A DNA stretch of 38,794 nt from Ruminococcus sp. (GTDB lineage Bacteria; Bacillota; Clostridia; Oscillospirales; Ruminococcaceae), in assembly GCA_017960805.1 (NCBI GenBank), contig JAGCYM010000112.1, positions 1 to 38,794 of the forward strand, written 5' to 3'. A program made the translations under genes and the position numbers. Positions 1 to 8,913 of this stretch are shown here, piece by piece. Positions within the stretch are counted from its first letter, which is position 1; every line of letters begins with the position of its first letter. The notes under the pieces were generated by a model. The model was given only the letters and a program-made list of their open reading frames with translations. It had not been told where the DNA came from and did not search any database.

Positions 1-393
1 GCTGAACTGAGGTGCGCGACGTGCAGCCTTGAGACCGTACTTCTTTCTTTCCTTCATTCTTGGATCACGAGTGAGGAATCCGGCCTTCTTGAGAGTTGGA
101 CGAAGTTCAGCATCAAACTCGAGAAGAGCTCTGGAAACACCGTGTCTGATAGCACCAGCCTGACCTGTAACACCACCGCCAGCAACTGTGCAAACGATGT
201 CAAACTTATCAAGGTTGTCTGTAAGAGCTAGGGGCTGACGAACGATGAGCTTGAGTGTCTCAAGGCCAAAGTAATCATCGATGCCTCTGCCGTTGATTGT
301 AACATTACCTGAACCAGGGATGATTCTTACTCTTGCAACGGAGTGCTTTCTTCTGCCTGTTCCGTAGTAGTATTTTACTTTTGATTCGTACAT
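1..393 (-). CDS. rpsI: 30S ribosomal protein S9 (C-terminus cut by window edge)
   Basis: S9 is a small-subunit protein whose C-terminal tail reaches the P-site tRNA. The minus frame reads without a stop from an ATG at 393 to base 1, 131 codons. It opens [20 protein letters not shown] and carries the family stretches [20 protein letters not shown] and ALLEFD, ending RRAPQFS. The usual end is a few residues further (...SKR), so only about two residues and the stop are missing. A TAAGGAGG ribosome binding site sits at 402-410. It follows rplM by 17 bases, the usual rplM-rpsI order, so the two are co-transcribed. Confidence 0.97.
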   Translation of the reverse strand, partial: MYESKVKYYYGTGRRKHSVARVRIIPGSGNVTINGRGIDDYFGLETLKLIVRQPLALTDNLDKFDIVCTVAGGGVTGQAGAIRHGVSRALLEFDAELRPTLKKAGFLTRDPRMKERKKYGLKAARRAPQFS

Positions 394-410
394 TTCAAAG
401 CGCCTCCTTA

Positions 411-839
411 TTATAATTCGTATGCAACAGGCTTCTGAGCTGCCTGCTTATGCTCTGCACCCTTGTAAGTTCTCAGTCTCTTGAGCTGAGCTCTTCCGAG
501 TGAGTTGTTAGGGAGCATACCATTTACTGCGATAGTCATAGCTCTGTCAGCTTGATCAGCCATCATATCCTTGTAAGCGATTGACTTAAGACCGCCGATC
601 CAGCCTGTGTGCCAGTAGTACTTCTTCTGCTCAAGTTTTTTACCTGTTAAAACAGCCTTGTCACAGTTGATTACGATAACGTGATCGCCACAGTCTACGT
701 TAGGAGTGTATGTGGGCTTATGCTTTCCTCTGAGGATGTGAGCAGCCTTGGCAGCAACACGTCCGAGGGACTGACCCTCTGCGTCGAGGATATACCATGT
801 ACGGCTTACTTCAGCCGGTTTAGCCAGTGTAGTTGACAT
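411..839 (-). CDS. rplM: 50S ribosomal protein L13
   Basis: L13 is an early-assembling large-subunit protein. The 142-residue product starting [20 protein letters not shown] has the usual family length and the motifs [22 protein letters not shown] and [10 protein letters not shown]. The ATG at 839 is preferred over an in-frame start 26 codons upstream because GGAGG lies at 848-852 and the upstream stretch contains the leader and the -10 region of the promoter. It is the first gene of the rplM-rpsI operon and reads from a perfect consensus promoter at 909-937. Confidence 0.97.
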   Translation of the reverse strand: MSTTLAKPAEVSRTWYILDAEGQSLGRVAAKAAHILRGKHKPTYTPNVDCGDHVIVINCDKAVLTGKKLEQKKYYWHTGWIGGLKSIAYKDMMADQADRAMTIAVNGMLPNNSLGRAQLKRLRTYKGAEHKQAAQKPVAYEL

Positions 840-870
840 AATGTTTTCCTCCGTTATTATTATTTTTCGC

Positions 871-894
871 CGGGGGAAATTGTTCGAATCCCCG
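871..894 (-). promoter_or_regulatory. Leader hairpin of the rplM mRNA
   Basis: Between the predicted start of transcription (about 902) and the rplM start codon, CGGGG (871-875) can pair with CCCCG (890-894) and ATT (879-881) with AAT (887-889). This gives a bulged stem-loop. L13 leaders that bind L13 and repress translation are known in Firmicutes. Assigning this hairpin to that role is inference from position only. Confidence 0.35.
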
Positions 895-908
895 ACAGTG
901 CAAGAATT

Positions 909-937
909 ATTATACATGATACCAATAGACTTGTCAA
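909..937 (-). promoter_or_regulatory. Consensus sigmaA promoter of rplM-rpsI
   Basis: On the minus strand TTGACA (937-932) and TATAAT (914-909) are separated by exactly 17 bases, a perfect match to the housekeeping promoter. This fits a highly expressed ribosomal protein operon. The predicted 5' UTR is about 60 bases. Confidence 0.9.
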
Positions 938-1227
938 GCGCTTTTTGAGATTTTTTTCAATCTATAATGTTGTTTCTCTCTAATTCTCTCTGTTTTTCTC
1001 ATTTTCTCTCGCGTTCTCGTGTTTCGTTTCAATTATTTTGTGCCGAAATTCGCACTTGAGAAGTAATGAAAAATTGTCAAAAAAGACGGAAATTATTATG
1101 TATCATACAAATTGCCCCTCCATAAGGAAGAATAGTGTTTATCTGAAGATAGATTTAGAATATCCAAAATGTTTTTTGCATATACTATATCAATGAGTTC
1201 TCATTATTCTCTGACATATTACTTTTA

Positions 1228-1252
1228 GGCGGCATAAGCCGTCTGTTTTTTT
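1228..1252 (+). terminator. Intrinsic terminator with no gene upstream on its strand
   Basis: GGCGGC (1228-1233) and GCCGTC (1238-1243) form a 6-bp stem (one G-T pair) over an ATAA loop, followed by TGTTTTTTT. Upstream on the plus strand, 941-1227 holds no credible ORF, only a pyrimidine-rich tract at 971-1030. The promoter of the next gene lies downstream of this terminator. It may therefore end a short untranslated transcript. Confidence 0.7.
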
Positions 1253-1302
1253 GGATAGAATATTGAAAATAAGCATTAACAATAGGAAAATAAAAGTTGG
1301 TA

Positions 1303-1331
1303 TTGCATTTATATATATAGAGTGATATAAT
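1303..1331 (+). promoter_or_regulatory. Promoter of the first LRR-dockerin gene
   Basis: TTGCAT (1303-1308) and TATAAT (1326-1331) have a 17-base spacer. AGGAGG follows at 1351-1356, eight bases before the ATG at 1365, so the 5' UTR is short. Confidence 0.75.
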
Positions 1332-1364
1332 ATTTATATTCACTTTATTTAGGAGGTCGACTCA

Positions 1365-4300
1365 ATGAAATTGAAGAGATTCTTAGCGGCAGGTACTGCT
1401 ATGTTTGCAGTCAGCGCAATAGTGCCAACTCCGTTAATGCAGAAGTGCATTTCGATGGTATTTGCTGACGAAGAACTTACGTACGGTGATTTTATCTACC
1501 GAATTAACAAAGGAGCAGAGTATAATCTTGAAACAGGAAATTACGAAACCCGTGAATATATTCGTGTTTTCGGGCTTTCATCTTCGGCAAAGGGTGATAT
1601 TGTTATTCCTGACGAGATAGAGGGTCAGAAGGTTGAAGCTGTTGACTTCAGTGGCCTTTTCAACGGCAGGGACGATATTACTTCGGTGACATTTCCCAAA
1701 TATCTCACAGCTGCAGATGGATACTATGATATTCCAGAAAAGTGTGAGATAAAGATACCCGAGGGATGCGAGAATTTTTCTGTTGATGGTAATTTCCTTA
1801 TGCAGAACAATGCATCATACTATGATTACAGCGCAGGAAAAACTCAAAAGGGAAAATCCATACTTAGAGCACTTGGACCTCTTTCAGGGGAGGTTACTGT
1901 TCCTGAGGGCGTTGTCAAACTGGATGATGTTTTCAGAGGAAACTATGATATTACAGCTATCAATTTGCCTTCAACTGTAGGTTATATTGAATGGTATTTT
2001 TGTGAGAATATGCCCGCACTTAAAGCAATTAACGTTTCGGAGAACAATCCAACATATTTTTCATATAACGGTGCACTCGGTAAAAAATACGTTTCTGATG
2101 ATTGGGAATGGGATGAGGAAAAGAATGATTATGTGCGTTCAGGAGAAAGAATAGAGAAGGCCATTCTTGCTGTTCCTGAAGGATATGAAGGCGATTTTGT
2201 CGTTGAAGACGGGGTTGCTCTGACAATTTCAGGTGCAAGTTTTGAGAATGTGTCAAAAGTTACTTCTGTTAAGCTTGGTAAGGATACAATCTTTAACTGT
2301 AATGGATTTACAGGATGTACTTCACTTAAAGATATTGAAATCAATGGCGCAGTTTATTCAGTAAGCGGTATAGAAAAATGGCGTGGCTGGTCTTATGATA
2401 ATGAAAGTGGTCAATATAAGGAAAATGATGAAATTGACAGCTTTGATATGACAGCTGCGATGTTTGGTGATACCAAGTGGTATAAGGAGCATCCTGATGG
2501 TGTACTGTACTGCGGTGCTACTATTATAGGCTATAAGGGTACCCCCAAAAGCGATAAAATAGATGTTAAGGAAGGAACAAGAACTATTGTCGACAAGGCA
2601 TTCAATGGTCTTGAGATAGGAGAGGTAAATGTTCCTGCTACCGTTGAATATATTGGTGCGTATGCACTTGACTGTCCTACGCTCACTGCTGTCAACATTG
2701 ATGCGGACAACCCATATTACACATCTGATAAGGGTGTTGTTTATGATAAGAGCATGACCATGATGAAACTGTATCCACAGGCTAAGGCTGACTCTACATA
2801 TAAAGTTCCGGATGGGGTGCAGATAATTGCTGCAAATGCATGTGACGGCAACAAGTTACTCAAGCATATTGATTTACCAGATTCAATTAGTCTGATTTAT
2901 GGCTTTGGTGAAGGTGGTGGTGCATTCAAGAACTGCACAGGACTTGAAGATTTTGTACTGCCGAATGGTATTGATAGTTTTGATACAGGAGCAATATACA
3001 ACTGTAATCTGAAAGCTTTAGATCTGTCAGAAACAGTGAAGACATTCTCAGATGGTGGTGATCATGAAGAAATCAAGTGTTCGTTTGATTATCTTGTTTT
3101 CAGAAATCCTCAATGTGAGATAAAGGGAATGAAGAACTGTACTATCGTAGGTGTGGATGGTTCAAACGCTCAAGCATTTGCAAAGGAACACCAGATAAAC
3201 TTTATGCTTCTTGATGATTATGACAAGGCACAGTCTACAACTACTACCACAGTTACAACTACTCAGTCAACGACAACAACGACAACAACGGCTCAGCCAA
3301 CCACAACTACTACGGTAACAACGGCTCAGCCAACTACAACGACTACGGCAACAACGGCTCAGCCAACTACAACGACTACGGCAACAACAGCTCAGCCAAC
3401 TACAACGACTACGGCAACAACAGCTCAGCCAACTACAACGACTACGGCAACAACAGCTCAACCAACTACAACAACTACGACAATAACAGCTCAGCCTACA
3501 ACTTCTACAGCAATTGTTTCGACGACAGCACCAAACGGAGGTGAAAGCGGAACTATCCCAGTAAGTACAACGGTTTCCGCAAGCACTACTGAGCCAGTGA
3601 CAACGACACAACCGGCAAATGCTGATGAGCCCAATATGTCAACATTTTTTGGTAGCTGGATCTCATACAAACAATCTAACAAGGGAATCCCTAGTGATAT
3701 TCCTGAACAAGATGCCATGCAGCTTGTTATTGTAAAAGATCATACTGGAAGAATAGAAAAGAATGACCTTTCATGGAGCGCCGCAAGTGTTACGAAAATG
3801 TCAATAACAGCTGATGGCGATACAGCAGATCTTGCATTTGATGGAACAGATCTAATCCTCTATGTATCTGAGGGAAAGGCAGTATATTTCAAACATGGTG
3901 AGAAACCTGTCGAATTTGGTGATCCTAATGATGATAAGAAGATTGATGCAAATGATGCTTCTTTTGTCCTTATACAGTACGCAAAGATGTCAGTAGGTGG
4001 TGAATCAGCTCTTACTGATGCAGAAAAAGCTGCAGCAGACATCAATAAGGATGGCAAGATAGATTCAAAGGATGCTTCTGTAGTTCTTGCATTCTATTCA
4101 TACCTTTCGACCGGCGGCAAAGGAAAGATTGATGGCTTCCTTCTTATTGAAGATGCAAATGTTATTCTTAAAAATCTCGATAATATAGACAAGTTTGGTA
4201 CTGGTGTTGGTGACATAAAGCTAGACACGAATACCACGAAGAAAAACGACTCACAAACATTTGCTAAAGTAACTGACAGTAGATATACCACAGTTGCTGA

Positions 4301-4613
4301 TGTGAAGAAGTATGTTACTAACAATATCAGCGGTTCTCTTCTCAGCAGATACAGCGGATTTTATGAGGGTGAATCACCAAACTTTATTGAGAGTGATGGT
4401 TCACTTTGGATGCTCCAGAACCCAATGGGCTGTGGTTTCCAGTATGCAGAGGATCCTGTTATCAGTGATGTGACAGACAGTTCCTTTACTATTTCTGTTA
4501 AGATAGAGGATTATGGTTCACAGAGCGATATGATAGTCAAGGCTGTAAAGGAAGACGACCTTTGGAAAGCAATCTCATTTACGATTAATGGTGGGCAGGA
4601 AAACGCAAGATAA
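1365..4613 (+). CDS. Secreted BspA-type LRR protein with Thr linker, dockerin and C-terminal domain
   Basis: The 1082-residue protein starts with a signal peptide (basic MKLKR, hydrophobic core, likely cleaved near VFA-DE, residues 34-37). Residues about 45-620 are BspA-like LRR_5 repeats with recurring IPEG, VPATVEYIGAYAL and NPYY patterns. Residues about 622-750 are a Thr/Pro/Gln linker encoded by a 33-base tandem repeat. A small beta-rich stretch (GSWISYK, about 755-850) follows, then a dockerin from residue 852: calcium loops DPNDDKKIDANDAS and DINKDGKIDSKDAS, plus a partial third (GKIDGFLLIEDAN). Residues about 960-1082 form an extra domain that resembles IseA-type peptidase-inhibitor folds; that resemblance is tentative. 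Dockerins bind cohesins on scaffoldins, so this is probably a cellulosome or cell-surface component; LRR_5 regions often mediate adhesion. It is single-gene, with its own promoter and a downstream hairpin. Confidence 0.9.
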   Translation: MKLKRFLAAGTAMFAVSAIVPTPLMQKCISMVFADEELTYGDFIYRINKGAEYNLETGNYETREYIRVFGLSSSAKGDIVIPDEIEGQKVEAVDFSGLFNGRDDITSVTFPKYLTAADGYYDIPEKCEIKIPEGCENFSVDGNFLMQNNASYYDYSAGKTQKGKSILRALGPLSGEVTVPEGVVKLDDVFRGNYDITAINLPSTVGYIEWYFCENMPALKAINVSENNPTYFSYNGALGKKYVSDDWEWDEEKNDYVRSGERIEKAILAVPEGYEGDFVVEDGVALTISGASFENVSKVTSVKLGKDTIFNCNGFTGCTSLKDIEINGAVYSVSGIEKWRGWSYDNESGQYKENDEIDSFDMTAAMFGDTKWYKEHPDGVLYCGATIIGYKGTPKSDKIDVKEGTRTIVDKAFNGLEIGEVNVPATVEYIGAYALDCPTLTAVNIDADNPYYTSDKGVVYDKSMTMMKLYPQAKADSTYKVPDGVQIIAANACDGNKLLKHIDLPDSISLIYGFGEGGGAFKNCTGLEDFVLPNGIDSFDTGAIYNCNLKALDLSETVKTFSDGGDHEEIKCSFDYLVFRNPQCEIKGMKNCTIVGVDGSNAQAFAKEHQINFMLLDDYDKAQSTTTTTVTTTQSTTTTTTTAQPTTTTTVTTAQPTTTTTATTAQPTTTTTATTAQPTTTTTATTAQPTTTTTATTAQPTTTTTTITAQPTTSTAIVSTTAPNGGESGTIPVSTTVSASTTEPVTTTQPANADEPNMSTFFGSWISYKQSNKGIPSDIPEQDAMQLVIVKDHTGRIEKNDLSWSAASVTKMSITADGDTADLAFDGTDLILYVSEGKAVYFKHGEKPVEFGDPNDDKKIDANDASFVLIQYAKMSVGGESALTDAEKAAADINKDGKIDSKDASVVLAFYSYLSTGGKGKIDGFLLIEDANVILKNLDNIDKFGTGVGDIKLDTNTTKKNDSQTFAKVTDSRYTTVADVKKYVTNNISGSLLSRYSGFYEGESPNFIESDGSLWMLQNPMGCGFQYAEDPVISDVTDSSFTISVKIEDYGSQSDMIVKAVKEDDLWKAISFTINGGQENAR
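3291..3488 (+). repeat. Six tandem 33-bp units encoding the Thr-rich linker
   Basis: GCTCAG begins at 3291, 3324, 3357, 3390, 3423, 3456 and 3489, an exact 33-base period. Each unit encodes AQPTTTTTxTT. The first two copies differ slightly (GTAACA instead of GCAACA) and the last is more diverged. The middle copies are nearly identical, as expected for recent slipped-strand or unequal-crossover expansion. Confidence 0.95.
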
Positions 4614-4616
4614 CAG

Positions 4617-4644
4617 TATAGGGACAGCAAACGCTGTCCCTATA
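4617..4644. terminator. Hairpin between convergent genes
   Basis: TATAGGGACAGC (4617-4628) and its complement (4633-4644) form a perfect 12-bp stem over an AAAC loop. It lies just after the stop at 4613 and about 60 bases beyond the end of the convergent histidine kinase gene. There is no clear U-run on either side, so termination is inferred from position and stem strength. Confidence 0.6.
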
Positions 4645-4706
4645 ACTATTATATAAGGTAAATTCTTAAAGGCTAAAAAGTAAAGATGGGTAATAAAACA
4701 ATAATA

Positions 4707-6011
4707 CTATTCGAAAAAGATAATGAATTCCATTTCTGAGGTTTCTTCTATTCGTCTTGCATATACACTTCCGCCTAGAGCTTTGGTGATTTCATGTACA
4801 GCGTATAGACCTATTCCACTTCCCTCTTTAGTAGAAGCATTTGAGCCACGCCAGTAGCTCCTGAACACATAAGGAAGTTCGCTTTCAGGTAGAAGTTCTC
4901 CTTTATTGCGCACCGAAATAGAAAAACTATCATCTTGTTTCATCAGCTTAACTGTAATTCCATTACCATTTCCATATTTCAGAGCATTTTCAAGGAGCTG
5001 ACTAATGGCACGGTACAGAGCGTATTTATCGCTTTTCATTAATGGTTTCCCTATACATTCAACTTTGAACGGAATGTGGAGCAACTTCATTCTGTCCGTG
5101 TATTCATTTTTCAAGAGATCAGCTAGTTCATCAAGGTAAAACGAACAAATATCAATATCATATCCATCAAATGATGCATACGAAGCAGACATTAATTCTT
5201 CAGCAAGCAATTGGATCTTTTCTGCGTTTTTATCTATTTTATCGGCTATGTCTGAGGCCATTGGAGAATTGGAATATAGTCCAGTGCGAACGGCATCAGT
5301 ATAGAGCCGTATATTTGCAACGGGAGTTTTTACGCCATGAGCAATTGATGTTACTAGTTTCTGGCGTTCGCCCTCGAGAATGTGTATTCGTCGGCTGTTT
5401 GAAGCCAGAACATCCGAAAGCATATTCATCCCCCATATGTATTTTCCAAAGTAGCGGTTTTTACTTTCGGGGAGTTTTTGAATATCTTTAAGTTTTGCGA
5501 GCCTTTCGGGGTACTCAGAGAGCTTTCTGAATGGCATTATGATTTTGATGTATGTACCTGAGATAAATATTACGACTAATATGAAGCAGATACATAAAAC
5601 AGCATTTACACATAGCCTAAGTAAAATAGAGGGAGTATCTGAGAATTGATATTCTATGAGTCCAACAAGATCTCCGTTTTTGTTATATAAACTGCATAAT
5701 GCACATCTCTCATTTGCAGCTTTGAAAAATCTTGAATTGTTGTCAGAATTAATTGGTATGAATAAAATGGAAATAGGAGCTTTTTCTCCGTATGTATCTT
5801 TCCATAATTCTTGATTTTCAGTGATCGTTTTATCAGGTGTTTCATCACTGTTGACATAGTTTTCGGTAATAATGTGATTTATCCTGTTTGCAACGGTGTT
5901 TATATCAATATTCCGCCTTTGAGACATTTTGGTAAAGAGAATATTGAAGCATGATATTACAGCAATAAAGAGTACAGTTGCAACAATCAAAATACGAACA
6001 ATCTTTTTCAT
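4707..6011 (-). CDS. Sensor histidine kinase (two-component system 1)
   Basis: A 434-residue membrane kinase. TM1 is residues about 4-22, an external loop about 25-130, TM2 about 133-158. The H-box is SIAHGVKTP with phospho-acceptor His225, the N-box is LLENALKYG (Asn342), and the ATP lid is GSGIGLYAV near 398-405. The G1 box reads RNKG, with Asn where Asp is usual. The chosen ATG (6011-6009) overlaps the regulator's TGA stop (6010-6008) as ATGA, implying translational coupling; an in-frame start 11 codons upstream lies inside the regulator gene. It is the last gene of a five-gene operon with an FtsX-type ABC transporter. Bce/Vra-like systems sense cell-envelope stress this way; the actual signal is unknown. 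Confidence 0.93.
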   Translation of the reverse strand: MKKIVRILIVATVLFIAVISCFNILFTKMSQRRNIDINTVANRINHIITENYVNSDETPDKTITENQELWKDTYGEKAPISILFIPINSDNNSRFFKAANERCALCSLYNKNGDLVGLIEYQFSDTPSILLRLCVNAVLCICFILVVIFISGTYIKIIMPFRKLSEYPERLAKLKDIQKLPESKNRYFGKYIWGMNMLSDVLASNSRRIHILEGERQKLVTSIAHGVKTPVANIRLYTDAVRTGLYSNSPMASDIADKIDKNAEKIQLLAEELMSASYASFDGYDIDICSFYLDELADLLKNEYTDRMKLLHIPFKVECIGKPLMKSDKYALYRAISQLLENALKYGNGNGITVKLMKQDDSFSISVRNKGELLPESELPYVFRSYWRGSNASTKEGSGIGLYAVHEITKALGGSVYARRIEETSEMEFIIFFE

Positions 6012-6688
6012 TTTCTTGCACCAAATCTGTATCCTATCTTCCATACTGTTTGAATGAGTTGAGGAGAGTTAGGATCCTGTTCTATTTTTTCACGAAGCCA
6101 TCGTATGTGCACGCTTACGGTGCTTGGTTCAGTGAAACAGTCGGTCCCCCAGACAGCACAGAACAGGTCTTCTTTGCTTATGGCTTCACCTTCGTGTTCC
6201 ATGAGGAATTGTAGAAGTTCAAATTCTTTAACATTAAGTTTTAGTTCATTATTATTTAGTGTAACACGACGTGAAGCAGTGTCAAGTGATATACCATAGT
6301 AGTTTAATATCCTACCAGTGTTGCTTTGTGTTTTCCGTTTCATTAATGCCCGAATCTTTGCAGTAAGAACCTTAACTGAAAAAGGTTTGTCAATATAATC
6401 ATCCGCTCCCGTTTCATAGCCGAGCAGCTTGTTCTCCTCGCTGGTCTGAGCGCTCATCATTATAATAGGAATATCCTGGTTCCTGCGAATCATTTCGCAT
6501 GTTTCATAACCATTCATGGCTGGTAGCATAACATCGAGCAGCAGAAGGCGAAAAATATTTTCTTTAAGCAACACAAGGGCTTCCTCAGCAGAGCTGCAAA
6601 GCTTTACCGAGTAGCCCTCTTTTTTCAGAAAATCACTTAGGAGTTGCCCAAGTTCAGCGTCATCTTCAATAATAAGAATATCAGTCAT
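6008..6688 (-). CDS. OmpR/PhoB-family response regulator (two-component system 1)
   Basis: The product (226 residues from MTDILIIEDD) has a receiver domain with acidic pocket IIEDD, phospho-acceptor Asp52 in LLLLDVMLP and conserved Lys in DDYIDKPFS. It is followed by a winged-helix DNA-binding domain (KEFELLQFLMEHEGEAISKEDLF, then VSVHIRWLREKIE and GYRFG). The ATG at 6688 has GGAG six bases upstream. A start four codons earlier (6700) lacks a ribosome binding site. It most likely controls its own operon; direct repeats at 11382-11400 upstream of the permease gene are a candidate site. Confidence 0.93.
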   Translation of the reverse strand: MTDILIIEDDAELGQLLSDFLKKEGYSVKLCSSAEEALVLLKENIFRLLLLDVMLPAMNGYETCEMIRRNQDIPIIMMSAQTSEENKLLGYETGADDYIDKPFSVKVLTAKIRALMKRKTQSNTGRILNYYGISLDTASRRVTLNNNELKLNVKEFELLQFLMEHEGEAISKEDLFCAVWGTDCFTEPSTVSVHIRWLREKIEQDPNSPQLIQTVWKIGYRFGARK

Positions 6689-6735
6689 ATCATTCTCCAT
6701 GCATGAAATTCAGATAAGGATTATATGTGTATCAT

Positions 6736-8130
6736 TTATTTCCAGCTGCCAAGATCGATGAATACAGGTTTGTCATCAACGCCATCTTTGCCAGTTAGTA
6801 AAGCATGTAATTTACACGTTGAATAGTCTACCAACATCATATGAACCAGGTTATTACTTCGGATTCGATAGAGGTCATTATCTGTTTTTTCGCATGTCAT
6901 TAGTTGCTTCATACGCTTAAGAGACAGATTATTTTCATTACAAAAAAGTTCATTGTATCTTTTCCATCTGATAATGTTATTTGTAACTAAGGAAAGATTG
7001 TCGTTGTTGCCTTCGGCAGCAAAGGAATTTACTGCACATATATAATTAGGATTGTTCCAATCAACGCCTGTCATCAGTGGAGTATTACTATCTCGTATCA
7101 GCGAAGTACCAATCTCATCGGAAACACAGAGTTCTGCAACAAAAGCATCACTTTTATCCGTTGCCAGGACATTTACACAGTATGGAAATTGAGAAGCATT
7201 TGAAACAAGGTATGTTGCAGCTTCTTTCGCATTGGTGCAGTTTTCAAGAGCGTATCTTAATGCATATGTGTAGCTTATTTTATTGTTACTGGTATATTCT
7301 ACCATATTGTCGCTTCCTACGTCAAGTTCTCCGAGCATCAATCCATCATTATTTACTGGAGAAAGAATTGTGAGTGATCCTAGATAAGATAATGAAACGA
7401 AACTCTTATCGCCGTTTTTCATGTGTATAAATGCATGATTTTCACATAATTGATTATCACTTCCTAGTTGCCATTCAAGGAGCCGGCAGGTTAATCTTTC
7501 TCCGGTCGAAGTTGTTTTTCCATTAGCAGAAATTGCGCTACATGCAGTAGAACGTAGTACGTCTGGAACAAATTGGATAAGGATGGCTTCTTCTTTTGAA
7601 AGAATGCCATCTTCTTTTATACCTGTACTGTTTCCGCTTATTGTATCGGCAAAACCTTCTAGCTCGTCTTTGTATTCTTTGTCTAGAGATGAAAAGAAGT
7701 GGTCAGTTCTTTTTTCAATACTTGAATAATCGTTGTTGAGATCGTTGAAAGCAGCATTGATATTTTCGAAAATATACCCTTCACAAAAAACTGTATAATT
7801 TTCATATGCGAGTTGTATAGCCTCAGCGTATGCGGCGCCGACATCATAAGGAGTGCCTAGTTCTTTATCTAGTGTAACATCATAATAGCTATTCTTACAT
7901 TGTATTTCACATAGTTTGTCAGAACTAGATACGGTCTTATAAGTGTTTTCTGTAACAGAAAGCAATTCTTCATCACTATTGTCCCTGTATATGTTTTCTA
8001 TTGGTTGAAGAGTACTTGGTCCCTGTTCTGGTATAACAAATTCTTCGTATCCTCTTCTTCCACACGAACTTATAGCTGAGGAAAACGTAATTAGTGCTGT
8101 GAGTATAATTGTTATCTTTCTCTTTTCCAT
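6736..8130 (-). CDS. Lipoprotein of the penicillin acylase / C45 Ntn-hydrolase type
   Basis: The 464-residue product starts MEKRKITIILTALITF with a lipobox-like ISSC, predicting lipidation at Cys23. The body resembles acyl-CoA:6-APA acyltransferase / choloylglycine-type Ntn hydrolases. Cys197 in TACSAIS would become the N-terminal nucleophile after self-cleavage. It is followed by CRLLEW (usual GRNxDW), VNNDGLMLGEL, NCTNAKEAATYL, NVLATDKSDAFVAEL and AVNSF, in family order. These enzymes cleave linear or cyclic amides such as bile salts, penicillin V or N-acyl signals; the substrate here is unknown. The ATG at 8130 has GAGGAA upstream, overlapping the ATPase stop. It sits between the ABC genes and the two-component genes, so it probably acts on the same external compound. 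Confidence 0.75.
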   Translation of the reverse strand: MEKRKITIILTALITFSSAISSCGRRGYEEFVIPEQGPSTLQPIENIYRDNSDEELLSVTENTYKTVSSSDKLCEIQCKNSYYDVTLDKELGTPYDVGAAYAEAIQLAYENYTVFCEGYIFENINAAFNDLNNDYSSIEKRTDHFFSSLDKEYKDELEGFADTISGNSTGIKEDGILSKEEAILIQFVPDVLRSTACSAISANGKTTSTGERLTCRLLEWQLGSDNQLCENHAFIHMKNGDKSFVSLSYLGSLTILSPVNNDGLMLGELDVGSDNMVEYTSNNKISYTYALRYALENCTNAKEAATYLVSNASQFPYCVNVLATDKSDAFVAELCVSDEIGTSLIRDSNTPLMTGVDWNNPNYICAVNSFAAEGNNDNLSLVTNNIIRWKRYNELFCNENNLSLKRMKQLMTCEKTDNDLYRIRSNNLVHMMLVDYSTCKLHALLTGKDGVDDKPVFIDLGSWK

Positions 8131-8140
8131 TACTTGTTCC

Positions 8141-8899
8141 TCACCATCCACGTTCCATGAGCCACTTACTCAGGATATGTTCTCTGTTTGAAAGCTCATC
8201 TTCGTCATTAAGTTTACCTAGTTCAATCTCTCCTTGAATATCACCGTCCATAAGATATAGTATCTTATCGCTCATAGCTGCAACTTTTACGCTGTGAGTG
8301 ACCATCATGATACTTGTACCTTCACGGTTTGTATTTGTCAGTTCGCGCATAACATCAGCAGCTGCTTTTGAGTTAAGTGCTCCTGTTGGCTCATCTGCAA
8401 AGATGATCTGAGGTCGGTTTATTAGCGCTCTGCATAAGCAAGCTCGCTGAAGTTGGCCACCAGATACCTCATTAACTTCATGTTCTGCAGTCTCAATAAT
8501 ATCTAATCTTCTCATAAGAGATTCTGCTCGTTTGTTAGCTTCACTATGCGACATTCCAGCCTGATATGCCGGAAGTACAATATTGTCGAGTATGCAGAGC
8601 TTTTTCATCATATACATCTGCTGAAATATGAATCCCATTTCAGTAAGGCGAAGTTTTGATAGTTCTTTCTTGTTGAGTGAGCCTAAATCTCTTCCAATGA
8701 ATTCTACTGTTCCTGAAGTCATTGAATCCATGCCGCTGACTGTGTAGAGCAAAGTGGATTTGCCGCTTCCACTCGGACCCATAACAGTGACGAATTCACC
8801 CTCGCTGAGCTCGAAGCTGATATTCCTTAGCACATTGTTGCTGTTTTTCCTTATTATGTATGTTTTGCAAAGGTCCTTGACCGATAAGACTGTATTCAT
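8141..8899 (-). CDS. ABC transporter ATPase (MacB/LolD/BceA type)
   Basis: The 252-residue ATPase has Walker A GPSGSGKSTLL, Q-loop FIFQQMYM, signature VSGGQLQRACLCRAL, Walker B IIFADEPTGALN and H-loop MVTHSVKVA. This pattern is typical of ATPases paired with FtsX-type permeases in lipoprotein release, peptide export or antimicrobial-peptide detoxification. GGAGG lies just upstream of the ATG at 8899, and the gene follows the permease by 14 bases. Its first ~150 bases are GC-richer, like the permease, while the remainder matches the AT-rich downstream genes. Confidence 0.95.
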   Translation of the reverse strand: MNTVLSVKDLCKTYIIRKNSNNVLRNISFELSEGEFVTVMGPSGSGKSTLLYTVSGMDSMTSGTVEFIGRDLGSLNKKELSKLRLTEMGFIFQQMYMMKKLCILDNIVLPAYQAGMSHSEANKRAESLMRRLDIIETAEHEVNEVSGGQLQRACLCRALINRPQIIFADEPTGALNSKAAADVMRELTNTNREGTSIMMVTHSVKVAAMSDKILYLMDGDIQGEIELGKLNDEDELSNREHILSKWLMERGW

Positions 8900-8913
8900 T
8901 TATGTTCCTCCGT

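Noticed and set aside
871-895. T-loop-like GTTCGAATCCC suggesting a tRNA near the rplM leader
   Set aside because: No acceptor, D-arm or anticodon arm can be folded around it, and the stretch lies inside the 5' UTR of rplM; the match is a chance feature of the leader hairpin.
3291-3488. CRISPR array
   Set aside because: Units are contiguous 33-bp repeats without spacers and are in frame with the secreted protein.
3267-3611. Cys/Arg/Ser-rich repeat ORF on the minus strand
   Set aside because: It is only the antisense reading of the 33-bp Thr-linker repeat.
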